Origin: CAYVAP01 sp964521065
GTDB lineage: Bacteria; Bacteroidota; Bacteroidia; J057
Assembly (NCBI GenBank): GCA_964521065.1
Contig: CAZFPQ010000001.1
Coordinates: 25,752 to 89,751 of the forward strand
DNA length: 64,000 nt
Direction of reading: 5' to 3'
A program made the position numbers and the translations under genes. The notes under the pieces were generated by a model. That model was given only the letters and a program-made list of their open reading frames with translations, did not search any database and had not been told where the DNA came from. Each line of letters starts with the position of its first letter. The stretch's first letter is position 1. Shown piece by piece: positions 34,526 to 43,351 of this stretch.

Positions 34526-34638
34526 GGGTGGATTGGCCTGAAAATGAAGGACAAATGTGGGAATCTCTTGTGATTGCCCGCAGGAAATTGCAACTTTGCA
34601 TCCGCTCAGCGATCCTGAGCAGAAAGGAGACCCTTTAC

Positions 34639-36762
34639 ATGGTAGAAGAAACTGACAAAAAGGTAACTGAAGAAGAACAAAACACCCCTCAAACTGAGGA
34701 GCAGAGCGCTGAGGTCACACAGACCGTTGCGGACACAGATCAAAGCCCGCATATGCAAGCGCTAGAGAACATGGACAACGCGGAAAGTACCGCGGAAGTT
34801 CCCAAGGATGTCCCCCAGCCAAAGTTTTCACCCACTGAGGATGAAATAGACGACGATGACTGGTGGAAAGACGAAGATGACTACACCGAGAAGGAGCGAG
34901 TAGAACTGGAGAAAATGTATGCCAGTACCCTCCGCGAATTCCACGAAAATGAAATCGTCAATGCCTCTGTAGTAGGTATTGGAGAGAAAGAGGTAGTACT
35001 CAACATTGGCTTCAAGTCTGAAGGCGTGGTTCCCGTCTCTGAATTTAGAGACATGAAGGACCTACAGCCTGGAGCAGAAGTAGAAGTTTACATTGAAAGC
35101 GTAGAAGACCAGAATGGTCAGCTTATCCTTTCTCGTAAGCGAGCCAAGCATCTTCGTTCCTGGGAACGCATTGAAGAGTCCATGGAAAAAGATACGGTAC
35201 TCAATGGACACGTAATGCGCCGTACCAAAGGTGGATTCGTGGTCGATATTGACGGCATTGAGGCCTTCTTGCCTGGTTCACAAATCGACGTAAAGCCCGT
35301 ACGGGACTTTGATGTGTACGTCGGTCGCGATATGGAATTCAAAGTGGTAAAAATCAATCACGCTTACGAAAACGTGGTGGTTTCCCACAAAGTACTCATC
35401 GAAGCTCAGCTTGATGCACAGCGCAAAGAGATCCTGGCTAACCTAGAGAAAGGTCAGGTATTGGAAGGTACTGTCAAGAACATGACCAACTTCGGAGTCT
35501 TTATCGACTTGGGTGGTGTCGATGGCCTGCTTCACATTACCGATATTTCTTGGGGACGGATCAACCACCCCGAAGAAGTTCTGGAATTAGACCAGAAAGT
35601 CAACGTGGTAGTGTTGGAGTTCGACGAAGAAAAGAAGCGTATCAGCCTGGGTATGAAGCAACTGACTCCTCATCCTTGGGAGTCGCTGCCTGAAGAGCTT
35701 ACCGAAGGAGCTAAAGTCTTGGGCCGCGTAGTTACCGTGGCTGACTATGGTGTATTCCTTGAGGTAATGCCTGGGGTAGAAGGCCTCATCCATACCAGCG
35801 AAATGAGCTGGTCACAGCATGTACGCAATCCAAATGAAGTATTCAAGGTTGGCCAAGAGCTTGAAGCTGTTGTACTGAACATCGATCGGGAAGACCATAA
35901 AATGTCTCTTGGTCTTAAGCAACTCACTCAAGATCCATGGTCTATCATCCATGAGAAATATCCCGTGGGTAGCCGCCACACCGGCTTAGTGCGCAACATG
36001 ACCAACTATGGCTTGTTTGTAGAACTAGAAGAAGGTGTAGACGGATTGGTACACATCTCCGACCTCTCTTGGACCAAAAAGTTCAACCACCCATCTGAGT
36101 ACGTCAAAGTAGACGATAACTTGGAAGTGATTGTACTTGACATTGACCAAGACAACCGTCGCTTAAGCTTAGGCCACAAGCAACTTACCGAAGATGTCTG
36201 GGAAACCTTCGCTTCGATCTTCACCCTTGGTTCTAGCCATAAGGGTACCATCAAGAAGATCGATAGCCGAGGCGCTGTTGCTGAGCTGGAGTTTGGTGTA
36301 GAAGGAACCATTCCTACCAAGCATCTTAAAACAGCAGAAGGACAGGAAGAGCTGAAAGTTGATGATCAAGTAGATTTGGTTGTCATCGAATTCAACAAGG
36401 ACGCCAAGCGTCTGGTCTTATCTCACACCAAATCCTGGAAAGAGGAGATGGAGGTTCCCAAAGAGAAGCGTAAAGCGACTGGTGGAACCAAGCGTAAAGG
36501 TGGTGGCAGCAAGTCCAGCGGACAAAAAGGTGGTACTACTTTAGGTGAGATCGATGTCCTAGCTCAGCTAAAAGCCCAAATGGAACAACAAGAAAAAGGA
36601 GGAACTCCTGCTCCTGTTGTTGAGGAGGCTCCTGTTGCTGAGGAAGCTCCCGTGGTAGCTGAAGAGCCGGCGCCTGAGCCTGTGGCAGAGGAGCCTGCGG
36701 CTACAGAACCAGAAGAAGCTTCTACTGAGGCTTCTGAAGAGGCTGAAGAAAGCAAGGACTGA
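34639..36762 (+). CDS. rpsA: 30S ribosomal protein S1
   Basis: RNA-binding ribosomal protein that helps mRNA bind the 30S subunit. From the ATG at 34639 it has 707 residues. An acidic N-terminal extension (about 1-100) precedes six S1 domains; the central ones are best conserved, such as GTVKNMTNFGVFIDLGGVDG, GRVVTVADYGVFLEVMPG and GLVRNMTNYGLFVELEEG, each ending HIsDlSW-like. A Gly/Lys-rich linker and a C-terminal tail of Glu-Glu-Ala-Pro-Val-type low-complexity repeats follow (about 655-707), which is longer than the E. coli form. A longer open frame upstream to 34519 is not needed and would overlap yraN. Translation in this phylum rarely uses Shine-Dalgarno pairing, so S1 is probably central to initiation. 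Confidence 0.97.
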   Translation: MVEETDKKVTEEEQNTPQTEEQSAEVTQTVADTDQSPHMQALENMDNAESTAEVPKDVPQPKFSPTEDEIDDDDWWKDEDDYTEKERVELEKMYASTLREFHENEIVNASVVGIGEKEVVLNIGFKSEGVVPVSEFRDMKDLQPGAEVEVYIESVEDQNGQLILSRKRAKHLRSWERIEESMEKDTVLNGHVMRRTKGGFVVDIDGIEAFLPGSQIDVKPVRDFDVYVGRDMEFKVVKINHAYENVVVSHKVLIEAQLDAQRKEILANLEKGQVLEGTVKNMTNFGVFIDLGGVDGLLHITDISWGRINHPEEVLELDQKVNVVVLEFDEEKKRISLGMKQLTPHPWESLPEELTEGAKVLGRVVTVADYGVFLEVMPGVEGLIHTSEMSWSQHVRNPNEVFKVGQELEAVVLNIDREDHKMSLGLKQLTQDPWSIIHEKYPVGSRHTGLVRNMTNYGLFVELEEGVDGLVHISDLSWTKKFNHPSEYVKVDDNLEVIVLDIDQDNRRLSLGHKQLTEDVWETFASIFTLGSSHKGTIKKIDSRGAVAELEFGVEGTIPTKHLKTAEGQEELKVDDQVDLVVIEFNKDAKRLVLSHTKSWKEEMEVPKEKRKATGGTKRKGGGSKSSGQKGGTTLGEIDVLAQLKAQMEQQEKGGTPAPVVEEAPVAEEAPVVAEEPAPEPVAEEPAATEPEEASTEASEEAEESKD

Positions 36763-36807
36763 ATTTGAACACAAAGATGTGCTCACACATCTAGTGCATA
36801 AGGGAAG

Positions 36808-36835
36808 CCCTTCCGTTCTGCGGAAGGGTTTTTTT
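36808..36835 (+). terminator. Terminator after rpsA
   Basis: Stem CCCTTCCG (36808-36815) with CGGAAGGG (36821-36828), loop TTCTG, seven T residues. Confidence 0.9.
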
Positions 36836-36954
36836 GTGCCTTTTACATTGAATCCTAAAAAGACACGCTTGATAAGTATTTACCATCTTTAGAGGAAATC
36901 AAAAGGCCCTCTCCTATCTTAGCTGCGTTTGAAGTGTATGAGAGGGACACTATC

Positions 36955-37149
36955 TAAGAGGCTGTTTGGATTTTGGTATTTAGAGCCCAAACACTGGATT
37001 TTTTGGTTCTGACAAGCAGATTTTTGGAGGAATAGCGAGCTATTTCGAGAAAAATCGGCGCAGTCAGACTCCTACTTGGGACCCTTTATCCCAAGTACTC
37101 GTGGCAAGACAAGTTTAAGCCGCAAACTCAACACCCAAACAGCCTCTAA
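36955..37149. repeat. Dispersed inverted-repeat element family B, copy 1
   Basis: About 195 bases bounded by TAAGAGGCTGTTTGG on the left and CCAAACAGCCTCTAA on the right, perfect inverts apart from one base. The interior shares long blocks with 49444-49609 in the opposite orientation, for example GGTTCTGACAAGCAGA, GAGGAATAGCGAGCTATTTC and GCGCAGTCAG. It lies between the rpsA terminator and the next gene, reaching to 28 bases before that start. No open frame of note. Looks like a non-autonomous miniature element. Confidence 0.75.
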
Positions 37150-37177
37150 ACAAAAGTCTATTCCTAATTTAAGCCTA

Positions 37178-37885
37178 ATGAAAATGAAGAAGCTCCTGTT
37201 TTTCACCCTTGTATGCCTGTTAACACTCCCTGCCGCCATCGCTCAAAAAGCTACTGTCAAGCTAAGCCTAGGGGCTTTGCCTCTTCGCCACATCCCCGTA
37301 AGTCTAGAATGGCGTACCGGTGAGCGTCAATCTATCAATGTACAAGCTGGCTATATCATCCAACGAGACGCAGCTAGCCTGATTTCAACGTTAACGGACC
37401 AAGATCTACCTCAATTGATCCTTTCTGGCTTTACCTTTACCCCAGAATACAGATTTTATGTACTTCCATTTAAGACCAGTGAGTACCTTTCAGGACTTTA
37501 TGTTGGTCCTATGTTGCGTTTCCAGCGCTTGGCAGCAGAAACCAAATTTCCTGTACAAGGAGTAGGGGTAACGCTGAGCGGTAGTGCCAATACCTTTCGT
37601 GGAGGAGCCCAATTGGGCTTTCAGTGGGTAATCAAAGATCGCTTTGTGATCGACTGGTTCATTCTTGGTATCACCGGAAATTTTGTATCCTATAGAGGCA
37701 GCATCGCTACAGACGAGCCCGTACTTACCGTAGAAGACCTTGAACAAGGGATCGCGGATATTTTGGGGAGTACGGTTGACCTCTCAGGTCTCAACATAGA
37801 AGGCGCTTTGCAATCTTACTCAGCTAGGGCAGCTAACGCTGGTGTAGGAGTCCGCACCGGGCTTTCGATTGGAGTGGCGTTTTAG
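37178..37885 (+). CDS. Predicted outer-membrane beta-barrel protein, paralogue 1
   Basis: Exported protein of 235 residues with signal peptide (KKLLFFTLVCLLTLPAAIAQ) from the ATG at 37178. The mature part alternates hydrophobic and polar residues in strands, with SGLYVGPMLRFQRLA, FRGGAQLGFQWVIKDRFVID and a terminal GVGVRTGLSIGVAF ending in Phe, as outer-membrane barrels do. It resembles DUF3575-type proteins, which I cannot confirm. The gene 376 bases downstream is a clear paralogue (shared GGxQLGxQWVIKDxFVIDW and the aromatic end). An upstream extension of the frame would run through repeat B and is discarded. Confidence 0.75.
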   Translation: MKMKKLLFFTLVCLLTLPAAIAQKATVKLSLGALPLRHIPVSLEWRTGERQSINVQAGYIIQRDAASLISTLTDQDLPQLILSGFTFTPEYRFYVLPFKTSEYLSGLYVGPMLRFQRLAAETKFPVQGVGVTLSGSANTFRGGAQLGFQWVIKDRFVIDWFILGITGNFVSYRGSIATDEPVLTVEDLEQGIADILGSTVDLSGLNIEGALQSYSARAANAGVGVRTGLSIGVAF

Positions 37886-38261
37886 AAGTCCGCTTTTAAC
37901 GAACTTTCTCAATAGAAGGCTGCTATAGGTCAACTTGTGTCACTGATGGAGAAAGATATGGGCTTTTGCAATTTAACATGGTCAAATTCTACTAAGTTTG
38001 CCCCATGTAAACGTGTAAGCTCGATCTAACCCAAAAGACCCAAAAAAACTGGTAAATGAGGTTAGGAGTCAGGGAATAAGCAAATGCCTTTCAAGTTAAC
38101 CTCTTTCTAATCTCACTCCCCTACCCCATAAACCAAATTTTCAAGTGAGCTATTCGCCAAATAAGTCATTGAGTACCAATTCTTTGCACAGCGAATACTC
38201 CCCTATTATTTTGTTTCTACTTAATTCAAACACCATACTTTTACAACCAATTCACTATTTC
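37886..38261. other. Intergenic region between the barrel paralogues
   Basis: No gene or terminator with a clean T tract is seen. A purine-rich run near 38054-38078 and a pyrimidine-rich run near 38096-38125 (CTCTTTCTAATCTCACTCCC) are partly complementary and resemble the degenerate purine/pyrimidine repeat seen after several other genes. The promoter of the second paralogue should lie near its start, but no consensus is clear. Confidence 0.4.
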
Positions 38262-38963
38262 ATGAAGAAGCTCATTGTCATTTCCTCCCTGTTAATTGGC
38301 ATGTTCTCTGCCGCTTTTGCTCAGCAAAATGTCGTGAAGGTTGGCCTTACCCCCTTGATCTTCCGCAATGCGAATGTGACCTACGAGCGCATGCTTACCG
38401 ATGGCATCAGCATCAATGCTACCGTTGGCTTGGTCATCCCTAGCAACGGTGTTCCTGGTGGTTCTGCTGCTGGACTTTCTGACTCGATCTCAGATTTAAG
38501 CTTTGGAGGCTTTCAGGTTACCCCTGAAGTACGTTTCTACACCAAGAAGAATGGAACTCCTCAAGGTTTTTATCTAGCTCCGTTTTTGCGGTTTCGCCAG
38601 TGGAACACCTCTAGTGAGCAGACTTATGCTACCTATGAAACCACTCTTTCTGGTGGACTGACTGCCTTTGGTGGGGGTCTTCAGCTTGGAGCGCAGTGGA
38701 TCATCAAAGACGTATTCGTTATTGATTGGTATTTCCTCGGAGTTGGCCTTAACTACTACAACCTACAGGGTACCCTAAGTTCAACTGATCCCAGCATCAA
38801 TTGGGATGAAGTACAGCAAGAATTTGAGATGGAATACGGTTCCATTGATGATCTACCCGGTATCGACTTCAATTCTGATAACAGTGGCGCTGAGGTAACC
38901 GTTGGAGTACCATTCGTCCTGCCTACATTCCGTACAGGAATTTCTCTGGGTTTTGCATTCTAG
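38262..38963 (+). CDS. Predicted outer-membrane beta-barrel protein, paralogue 2
   Basis: Exported protein of 233 residues; the ATG at 38262 gives a signal peptide (KKLIVISSLLIGMFSAAFAQ). Strand patterns and landmarks match the previous gene: NVVKVGLTPLIFRNANVTYE, FGGGLQLGAQWIIKDVFVID and a terminal PTFRTGISLGFAF. It is probably a small barrel in the outer membrane of unknown function, arisen by tandem duplication. Upstream codons back to 38145 have no family support. It is followed by a terminator. Confidence 0.78.
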   Translation: MKKLIVISSLLIGMFSAAFAQQNVVKVGLTPLIFRNANVTYERMLTDGISINATVGLVIPSNGVPGGSAAGLSDSISDLSFGGFQVTPEVRFYTKKNGTPQGFYLAPFLRFRQWNTSSEQTYATYETTLSGGLTAFGGGLQLGAQWIIKDVFVIDWYFLGVGLNYYNLQGTLSSTDPSINWDEVQQEFEMEYGSIDDLPGIDFNSDNSGAEVTVGVPFVLPTFRTGISLGFAF

Positions 38964-38988
38964 CAAGTTTTTTCCCAGAAAACATCAT

Positions 38989-39019
38989 GCCGCGGCTCTT
39001 CTGAGTCGTGGCTTTTTTT
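38989..39019 (+). terminator. Terminator after barrel paralogue 2
   Basis: Ten-pair stem with two G-U pairs, GCCGCGGCTC (38989-38998) and GAGTCGTGGC (39003-39012), loop TTCT, seven T residues. Confidence 0.85.
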
Positions 39020-39136
39020 ATCCATGAAAATGAGTGCGGGTTTCGGAGAATTGAATACGGATTTCTTGACCTAGGTCAAGAGAAAACTCACACCCAAGGT
39101 TTACCTTGAGGTAAGCAACGCTCGAAAAACGACCTC

Positions 39137-39325
39137 CACTTTTTGCTTGATCTTTGGCACGAGTACTGCGTCATACAAAGCCTCACTTGGCTCGCCAAAC
39201 TCGGTTTTCACTCCTTGTCTTCCGGCAAACCGGAATCTTCGATTCGCACCGGGAACATCCCGGCTTAGCCGGGAAAACCTCTTCGTAAAACAGGGAGTTT
39301 ATGTTTTTCGCGTTACCAAATCCTA
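39137..39325 (+). repeat. Dispersed intergenic repeat family C, copy 2
   Basis: Diverged copy of the sequence at 12773-12960, same orientation; see that entry for anchors. This copy has small inverted repeats such as CCCGGC-TTA-GCCGGG near 39250. It fills most of the gap before the next small gene, whose start is only six bases after the repeat. Confidence 0.45.
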
Positions 39326-39331
39326 AACACG

Positions 39332-39853
39332 ATGAAAGCCACCATTGCCCTACTCACTACCCTCTCGCTCGGAGTAGCTTCTCTCCTGGCACAAATTTCC
39401 CCCAATACCCATCCATTAACCCAATCTCTTACAGAGGTGCAGGAGTCTCTCCTCATTGCGGTGGCCTCAGGAGATGCGCCGGCAGTAGAGACAGAAGAAC
39501 ACTCTGCCAGCTTAGAAGAATTATTAGATTTTTTCCAGTCGGAGGAGTTCCTTCAGCCATATACAGCTCTATCTTCAAGGCCATTGACCACGAACTATGG
39601 AAAAATCGAAGCTATCCCGAGTAATTGGACCTACAATGATCTACAGCTTTACACCCTTCGGTTCAATGGTTCATTGATCACCAGTCACAACGCAGGCCAG
39701 CAAACCCTTTACGATCAAGATTCAGGGCAGGCATACGAACCCTTACAAATTTATCTCAAAGGTGTTGAGATGTACGTCAGGCAAGTTCCAGGTGTCACCA
39801 AGCCAGTGAGTGAAAGCCAGATATCCGAACGGACCCCTTATCCAGATTACTAA
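39332..39853 (+). CDS. Small secreted protein, unknown function
   Basis: A 173-residue protein with a signal peptide (ATIALLTTLSLGVASLLAQ). The mature part starts with an acidic helix-prone stretch (about 35-75), then a region with strands (DLQLYTLRFNGSLITSHN). I do not recognise a family. The next 130 bases keep a codon-like look in another frame (ATG at 39885 to TAG at 39986, 33 codons), so the gene may have lost its original C-terminus by frameshift; this is only a suspicion. Confidence 0.6.
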   Translation: MKATIALLTTLSLGVASLLAQISPNTHPLTQSLTEVQESLLIAVASGDAPAVETEEHSASLEELLDFFQSEEFLQPYTALSSRPLTTNYGKIEAIPSNWTYNDLQLYTLRFNGSLITSHNAGQQTLYDQDSGQAYEPLQIYLKGVEMYVRQVPGVTKPVSESQISERTPYPDY

Positions 39854-40183
39854 ACACCCGAGGAGATCGCAGGAAATTACAAGAATGAATGGCCTAGGCT
39901 CCCTACCCATTCGCCTGCTTAAGACACCTATTGAAGTGGGTACAACCCGTATCGCAGTCGTTACCTTTCCTTTTACCGGAAAATAGCCCTCTGGCAAATG
40001 GGAGTTAACAAAGGGGCCATTCTGTTTCAGGTCGATACATACCTATGTCCCACCTTGAAACAATCTTAGCTAACCCCAAAGCCAGCCTACCTATGTAAAA
40101 AACTGCATACCAGCCATTTACAATGATGGCCCATTCCTTGTTTGTAGATCTATAGCGAAATCGAATTCTTTGTTCAACCAGCT
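39854..40183. other. Intergenic region with a possible gene remnant
   Basis: Contains the 33-codon frame 39885-39986, whose translation (PIRLLKTPIEVGTTRIAVV) reads like real protein. It could be the tail of a longer ancestral protein or chance. No terminator or consensus promoter is clear in the rest. Confidence 0.35.
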
Positions 40184-42556
40184 ATGCTACGTAACTACCT
40201 CCTCACCGCTATACGGTTCTTTTGGCGTCATAAGGGTTATACCTTTTTGAACATCTTGGGCCTGACCGTAGGGCTGACCACTGCCATCCTTATCTTATTG
40301 TGGATCCAAGATGAGCTGAAAATCGACCAATCCCACCCCAACCCAGGCCAACTGTACCACGCCCAACTCAATGACTATTTCAGTGGAGGGAATACGGTCA
40401 CAGGGGATGCATTGCCATATCCAATTGGAGAGGTCTTAATCAATGAATATCCTGAAGTAAAAGAAGTTTGTTTCTACTCTTGGCATGAAGAGGTGCTCGT
40501 TTCTATCGAGGAACAAAAGATCTACCGAGAAGCAGGGCGCTATACCGATCCAAACTTGATTCCTCTTTTAGGATGCAAATTGTTAGCGGGTCACCCCAAT
40601 GGACTGTTGCAAACTCCCCATAGCATTGCCATATCCAGTGAGTTGGCCAGCCGCCTTTTTGGACCCGATTGGGAGAGGCAAGAACTGATGGGGCAGTTGA
40701 TCCACATCAATCAAGAAGAGCAAGCTTATAGTCTTTCCGGGGTTTTTGAAAAAGATCCACATAGCAGCTTTACAGAGGACTTTTATCTCCCCATGGAAAA
40801 CTTTGTGAAGAAAAATGATTGGCTCCACCATTGGGGAAACCGGGGGCTTCGGCTGCTAGTCAAGCTAAATCCAGGGGTAGAACTTGGGGCGTTTCAAGCC
40901 AAGGCGTCACAAGCTATAAAAAATCACTACGAAGGAGCAAGCAGTGAAATCGTATTTCAGCCCTGGTCTGAAAACTATCTATATGGAGACTGGGAAAATG
41001 GAGTACAAGCGGGAGGACGTATCGACTATGTGTACCTATTTGCCCTGGTAGCTTGTTTCCTAGTCATTATTGCCGTCATCAACTTCATGAACCTTTCTAC
41101 GGCCCGAGCAAGCCGAAGAGCCAAAGAAATTGGAGTCAGAAAAACTACAGGAGCCAGCCGTACCACCTTAATCCGGCAGTTTATAGGCGAATCTATCCTG
41201 ATGGCTTTGTTAGCGGGAAGCCTGGCTGGGTTGGTTACCGAATTGATGTTGCCACTTTTTAACCAAGTTTCTGGTAAAGACATACAAATCAGCTACCTCG
41301 GTTCTAATCATTTGCTTTGGATTGCAGGTATCTCCTTGATTACTGGAATCCTCGCGGGAATCTACCCAGCTCTGGTACTTTCCTCGCTTCGCATTGTCAG
41401 TGTCCTCAAAGGAAGCATCAGACATAGCTTTGGCAACAAGCTTTTTCGACGGGGACTGGTTGTTTTTCAGTTTTCGATCTCAATTATCCTCATCATTGGT
41501 ACCGCTAGCGTATACCGTCAGATCAACTACATCCGTACCACCAACCTAGGCTTAGACCGAGAAAATGTCATTAGCATGGCATTAGAGGGGGAAGCCAGGC
41601 AACGCTATCATACTTTTAGGGAGGTTTTGGCCCAACAAAAAGGCATCCAATCAGTGGGGGCTTGTAATGGCTCCGCCTTGTCCATAGGTTCTAGCACCAC
41701 CGACCCGACCTGGGATGGAAAAAATGAAGGAGATGAAATTCGCTTCTTTGTGGTAAATGGAGATTATGGATTTGTCAACACCCTGAAGATCAACTTAATC
41801 TCTGGCAGAGATTTCTCTCCCTCTCACCAACTTGATACAGCCAATTACATCATCAATCAAACCGCCGCCGCCATCATGGGGATGGAAGATCCCATAGGGC
41901 AAGACCTCGCGTTTTGGGGGCAGGAGGGAAAAATAATCGGGCTGGCTGAAGATTGGCACATGACCTCGCTGCACAACAAGATTGAGCCCACCATCATTCG
42001 CCTCAACGAAGAAAACTACCTGAGGCTCATGGTGAGAGCAGAGGCAGGTCAGACGGACCAAGCATTACAAAGCCTAGAGACAACTTGGCAAGAGTTCAAC
42101 CCGGGCTACCCATTTGAATATTATTTTCTAGACGAGGAGTTCGAGCGCATGTATCAGACGGAAAATAGAATGGGTAACCTAGCCGGCTACTTCTCTGCCG
42201 TAGGTATTTTGATCGCCTGCCTAGGATTGCTTGGCTTGGCTTCCTTCACCGCAGAGTCCCGAATCAAAGAAGTAGGCATACGCAAAGTACTGGGAGCCAG
42301 CGTACAAAGCTTGGTCTTTTTATTGACCCGAGAATTCACTTACCTGGTTCTGATCGCTTTTGCCATAGCTGCTCCCTTAGGCTGGTTTTTGATCAATCGA
42401 CTTTTGTCGAGCATATATGAATATTATCAAGCCGTAGATTGGCCAGTTATCGTAGGGACAGGCTTTGTTGCCATGCTGCTGGCTTGGCTGACCGTCAGTT
42501 ATCAGTCCTTCCGTACCTCCACCACCAATCCCATTAAAAACCTTCGTTCAGAATAA
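40184..42556 (+). CDS. FtsX/MacB-like ABC transporter permease
   Basis: Inner-membrane ABC transporter permease of 790 residues with the Bacteroidota double-FtsX layout. A first transmembrane helix (about 22-42) is followed by a MacB-type periplasmic domain. Then come three helices near 285-420 with the coupling-helix motif RRAKEIGVRKTTGASR, a second periplasmic region, and a second FtsX block near 670-790 with SRIKEVGIRKVLGAS. Such permeases work with a separate MacB/LolD-type ATPase in lipoprotein or peptide efflux; no ATPase gene is adjacent, so it must come from elsewhere. A terminator follows. Confidence 0.92.
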   Translation: MLRNYLLTAIRFFWRHKGYTFLNILGLTVGLTTAILILLWIQDELKIDQSHPNPGQLYHAQLNDYFSGGNTVTGDALPYPIGEVLINEYPEVKEVCFYSWHEEVLVSIEEQKIYREAGRYTDPNLIPLLGCKLLAGHPNGLLQTPHSIAISSELASRLFGPDWERQELMGQLIHINQEEQAYSLSGVFEKDPHSSFTEDFYLPMENFVKKNDWLHHWGNRGLRLLVKLNPGVELGAFQAKASQAIKNHYEGASSEIVFQPWSENYLYGDWENGVQAGGRIDYVYLFALVACFLVIIAVINFMNLSTARASRRAKEIGVRKTTGASRTTLIRQFIGESILMALLAGSLAGLVTELMLPLFNQVSGKDIQISYLGSNHLLWIAGISLITGILAGIYPALVLSSLRIVSVLKGSIRHSFGNKLFRRGLVVFQFSISIILIIGTASVYRQINYIRTTNLGLDRENVISMALEGEARQRYHTFREVLAQQKGIQSVGACNGSALSIGSSTTDPTWDGKNEGDEIRFFVVNGDYGFVNTLKINLISGRDFSPSHQLDTANYIINQTAAAIMGMEDPIGQDLAFWGQEGKIIGLAEDWHMTSLHNKIEPTIIRLNEENYLRLMVRAEAGQTDQALQSLETTWQEFNPGYPFEYYFLDEEFERMYQTENRMGNLAGYFSAVGILIACLGLLGLASFTAESRIKEVGIRKVLGASVQSLVFLLTREFTYLVLIAFAIAAPLGWFLINRLLSSIYEYYQAVDWPVIVGTGFVAMLLAWLTVSYQSFRTSTTNPIKNLRSE

Positions 42557-42590
42557 AGATTTTCTACCCGTTAGAGTTGTGTGTAACAAA

Positions 42591-42618
42591 CCCTGAGGCT
42601 TTGGTCTTGGGGTTTTTT
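42591..42618 (+). terminator. Probable terminator after the permease gene
   Basis: Stem CCCTGAG (42591-42597) with CTTGGGG (42606-42612), including two G-U pairs, then six T residues. Confidence 0.6.
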
Positions 42619-42729
42619 GGAGATATTGGGATAACCAAAGAATAAAATCACCTCAAAAGTACGTACAGCGTAGTTAAATGGTACGATCATTTGGCAGGTT
42701 TAAACTGAGTACATCAGAAACCTTTTAGT

Positions 42730-42783
42730 TAGAAGCTGTTTGGAAATTTTCCTTTACATGCCAAATCCCAAACAGCCTCTTAG
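42730..42783. repeat. Family B repeat, short internally deleted copy
   Basis: A 54-base copy made of little more than the two ends: TAGAAGCTGTTTGG and CCCAAACAGCCTCTTA. Near the left end it also shares TTTTCCTTTACA with the same end of the 49444-49609 copy. As RNA it would form a single hairpin. Confidence 0.7.
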
Positions 42784-42825
42784 GTGGTTGTTCACTCCTT
42801 TAGTTTTGAGATAACACATTGATTC

Positions 42826-43212
42826 ATGTATAGCCTAATATTCGCCTTCTTTTATCATTTAAATTCTCGTGGAAAAGGGGACGATCCTAGAGGAGTGGCG
42901 AACATGGTTCTATCTCTATTCCAATTTCTGCATTTCTTTACAATTCTTTCGGTGGTACTTTATTTCATAGGGATGACTAGAGACGATTTTTCCCAGATAA
43001 GTGGAGCCAGTCCGGCCATATATGGAATCATATCGCTCTTGCCGTTCTATGTTTTCAATTTGATTTACTTTAAAGGTCTTCGACTAGAACAAATCCTCTA
43101 TAAATTCGACCAAAGCCGCACAATGAAAATTAAGAATATACTATTTGTCACTACGGTTTTCATTTTACCAATTGTCTTTTTAGCACTAACCGAAGATTTA
43201 AGGCATAAATAA
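42826..43212 (+). CDS. Small integral membrane protein, unknown function
   Basis: A 128-residue protein with three or four hydrophobic helices (about 28-50, 62-82, 103-122) and a charged loop rich in Arg/Lys between them. It is more AT-rich than its neighbours, which may point to recent acquisition. No family recognised and no clear partner: the next gene starts 139 bases later. Confidence 0.65.
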   Translation: MYSLIFAFFYHLNSRGKGDDPRGVANMVLSLFQFLHFFTILSVVLYFIGMTRDDFSQISGASPAIYGIISLLPFYVFNLIYFKGLRLEQILYKFDQSRTMKIKNILFVTTVFILPIVFLALTEDLRHK

Positions 43213-43351
43213 GTTAGACCCATAAGCTAGCAAAATACAATCCAGAATAAGCTTGGTTCCCTCGATACTAAGTCAGAGGTTTAACTGTTAAGTCTCGTCC
43301 AAGGGGATCCCGAAAATTCCTATTTTCATCCTCCTTGCCTAGCTTGCCCCC

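Noticed and set aside
36600..36760. Tandem repeats in the 3' end of rpsA as a possible mobile or regulatory array
   Set aside because: They encode the low-complexity acidic tail of S1, which is common in the phylum.
36564..36786. Serine/alanine-rich minus-strand frames at the end of rpsA
   Set aside because: Produced by the antisense of the Glu/Pro/Ala-rich S1 tail.
39301..39624. 107-codon + strand frame overlapping the small secreted protein
   Set aside because: It shares most of its length with the signal-peptide-bearing gene at 39332, which is better supported.
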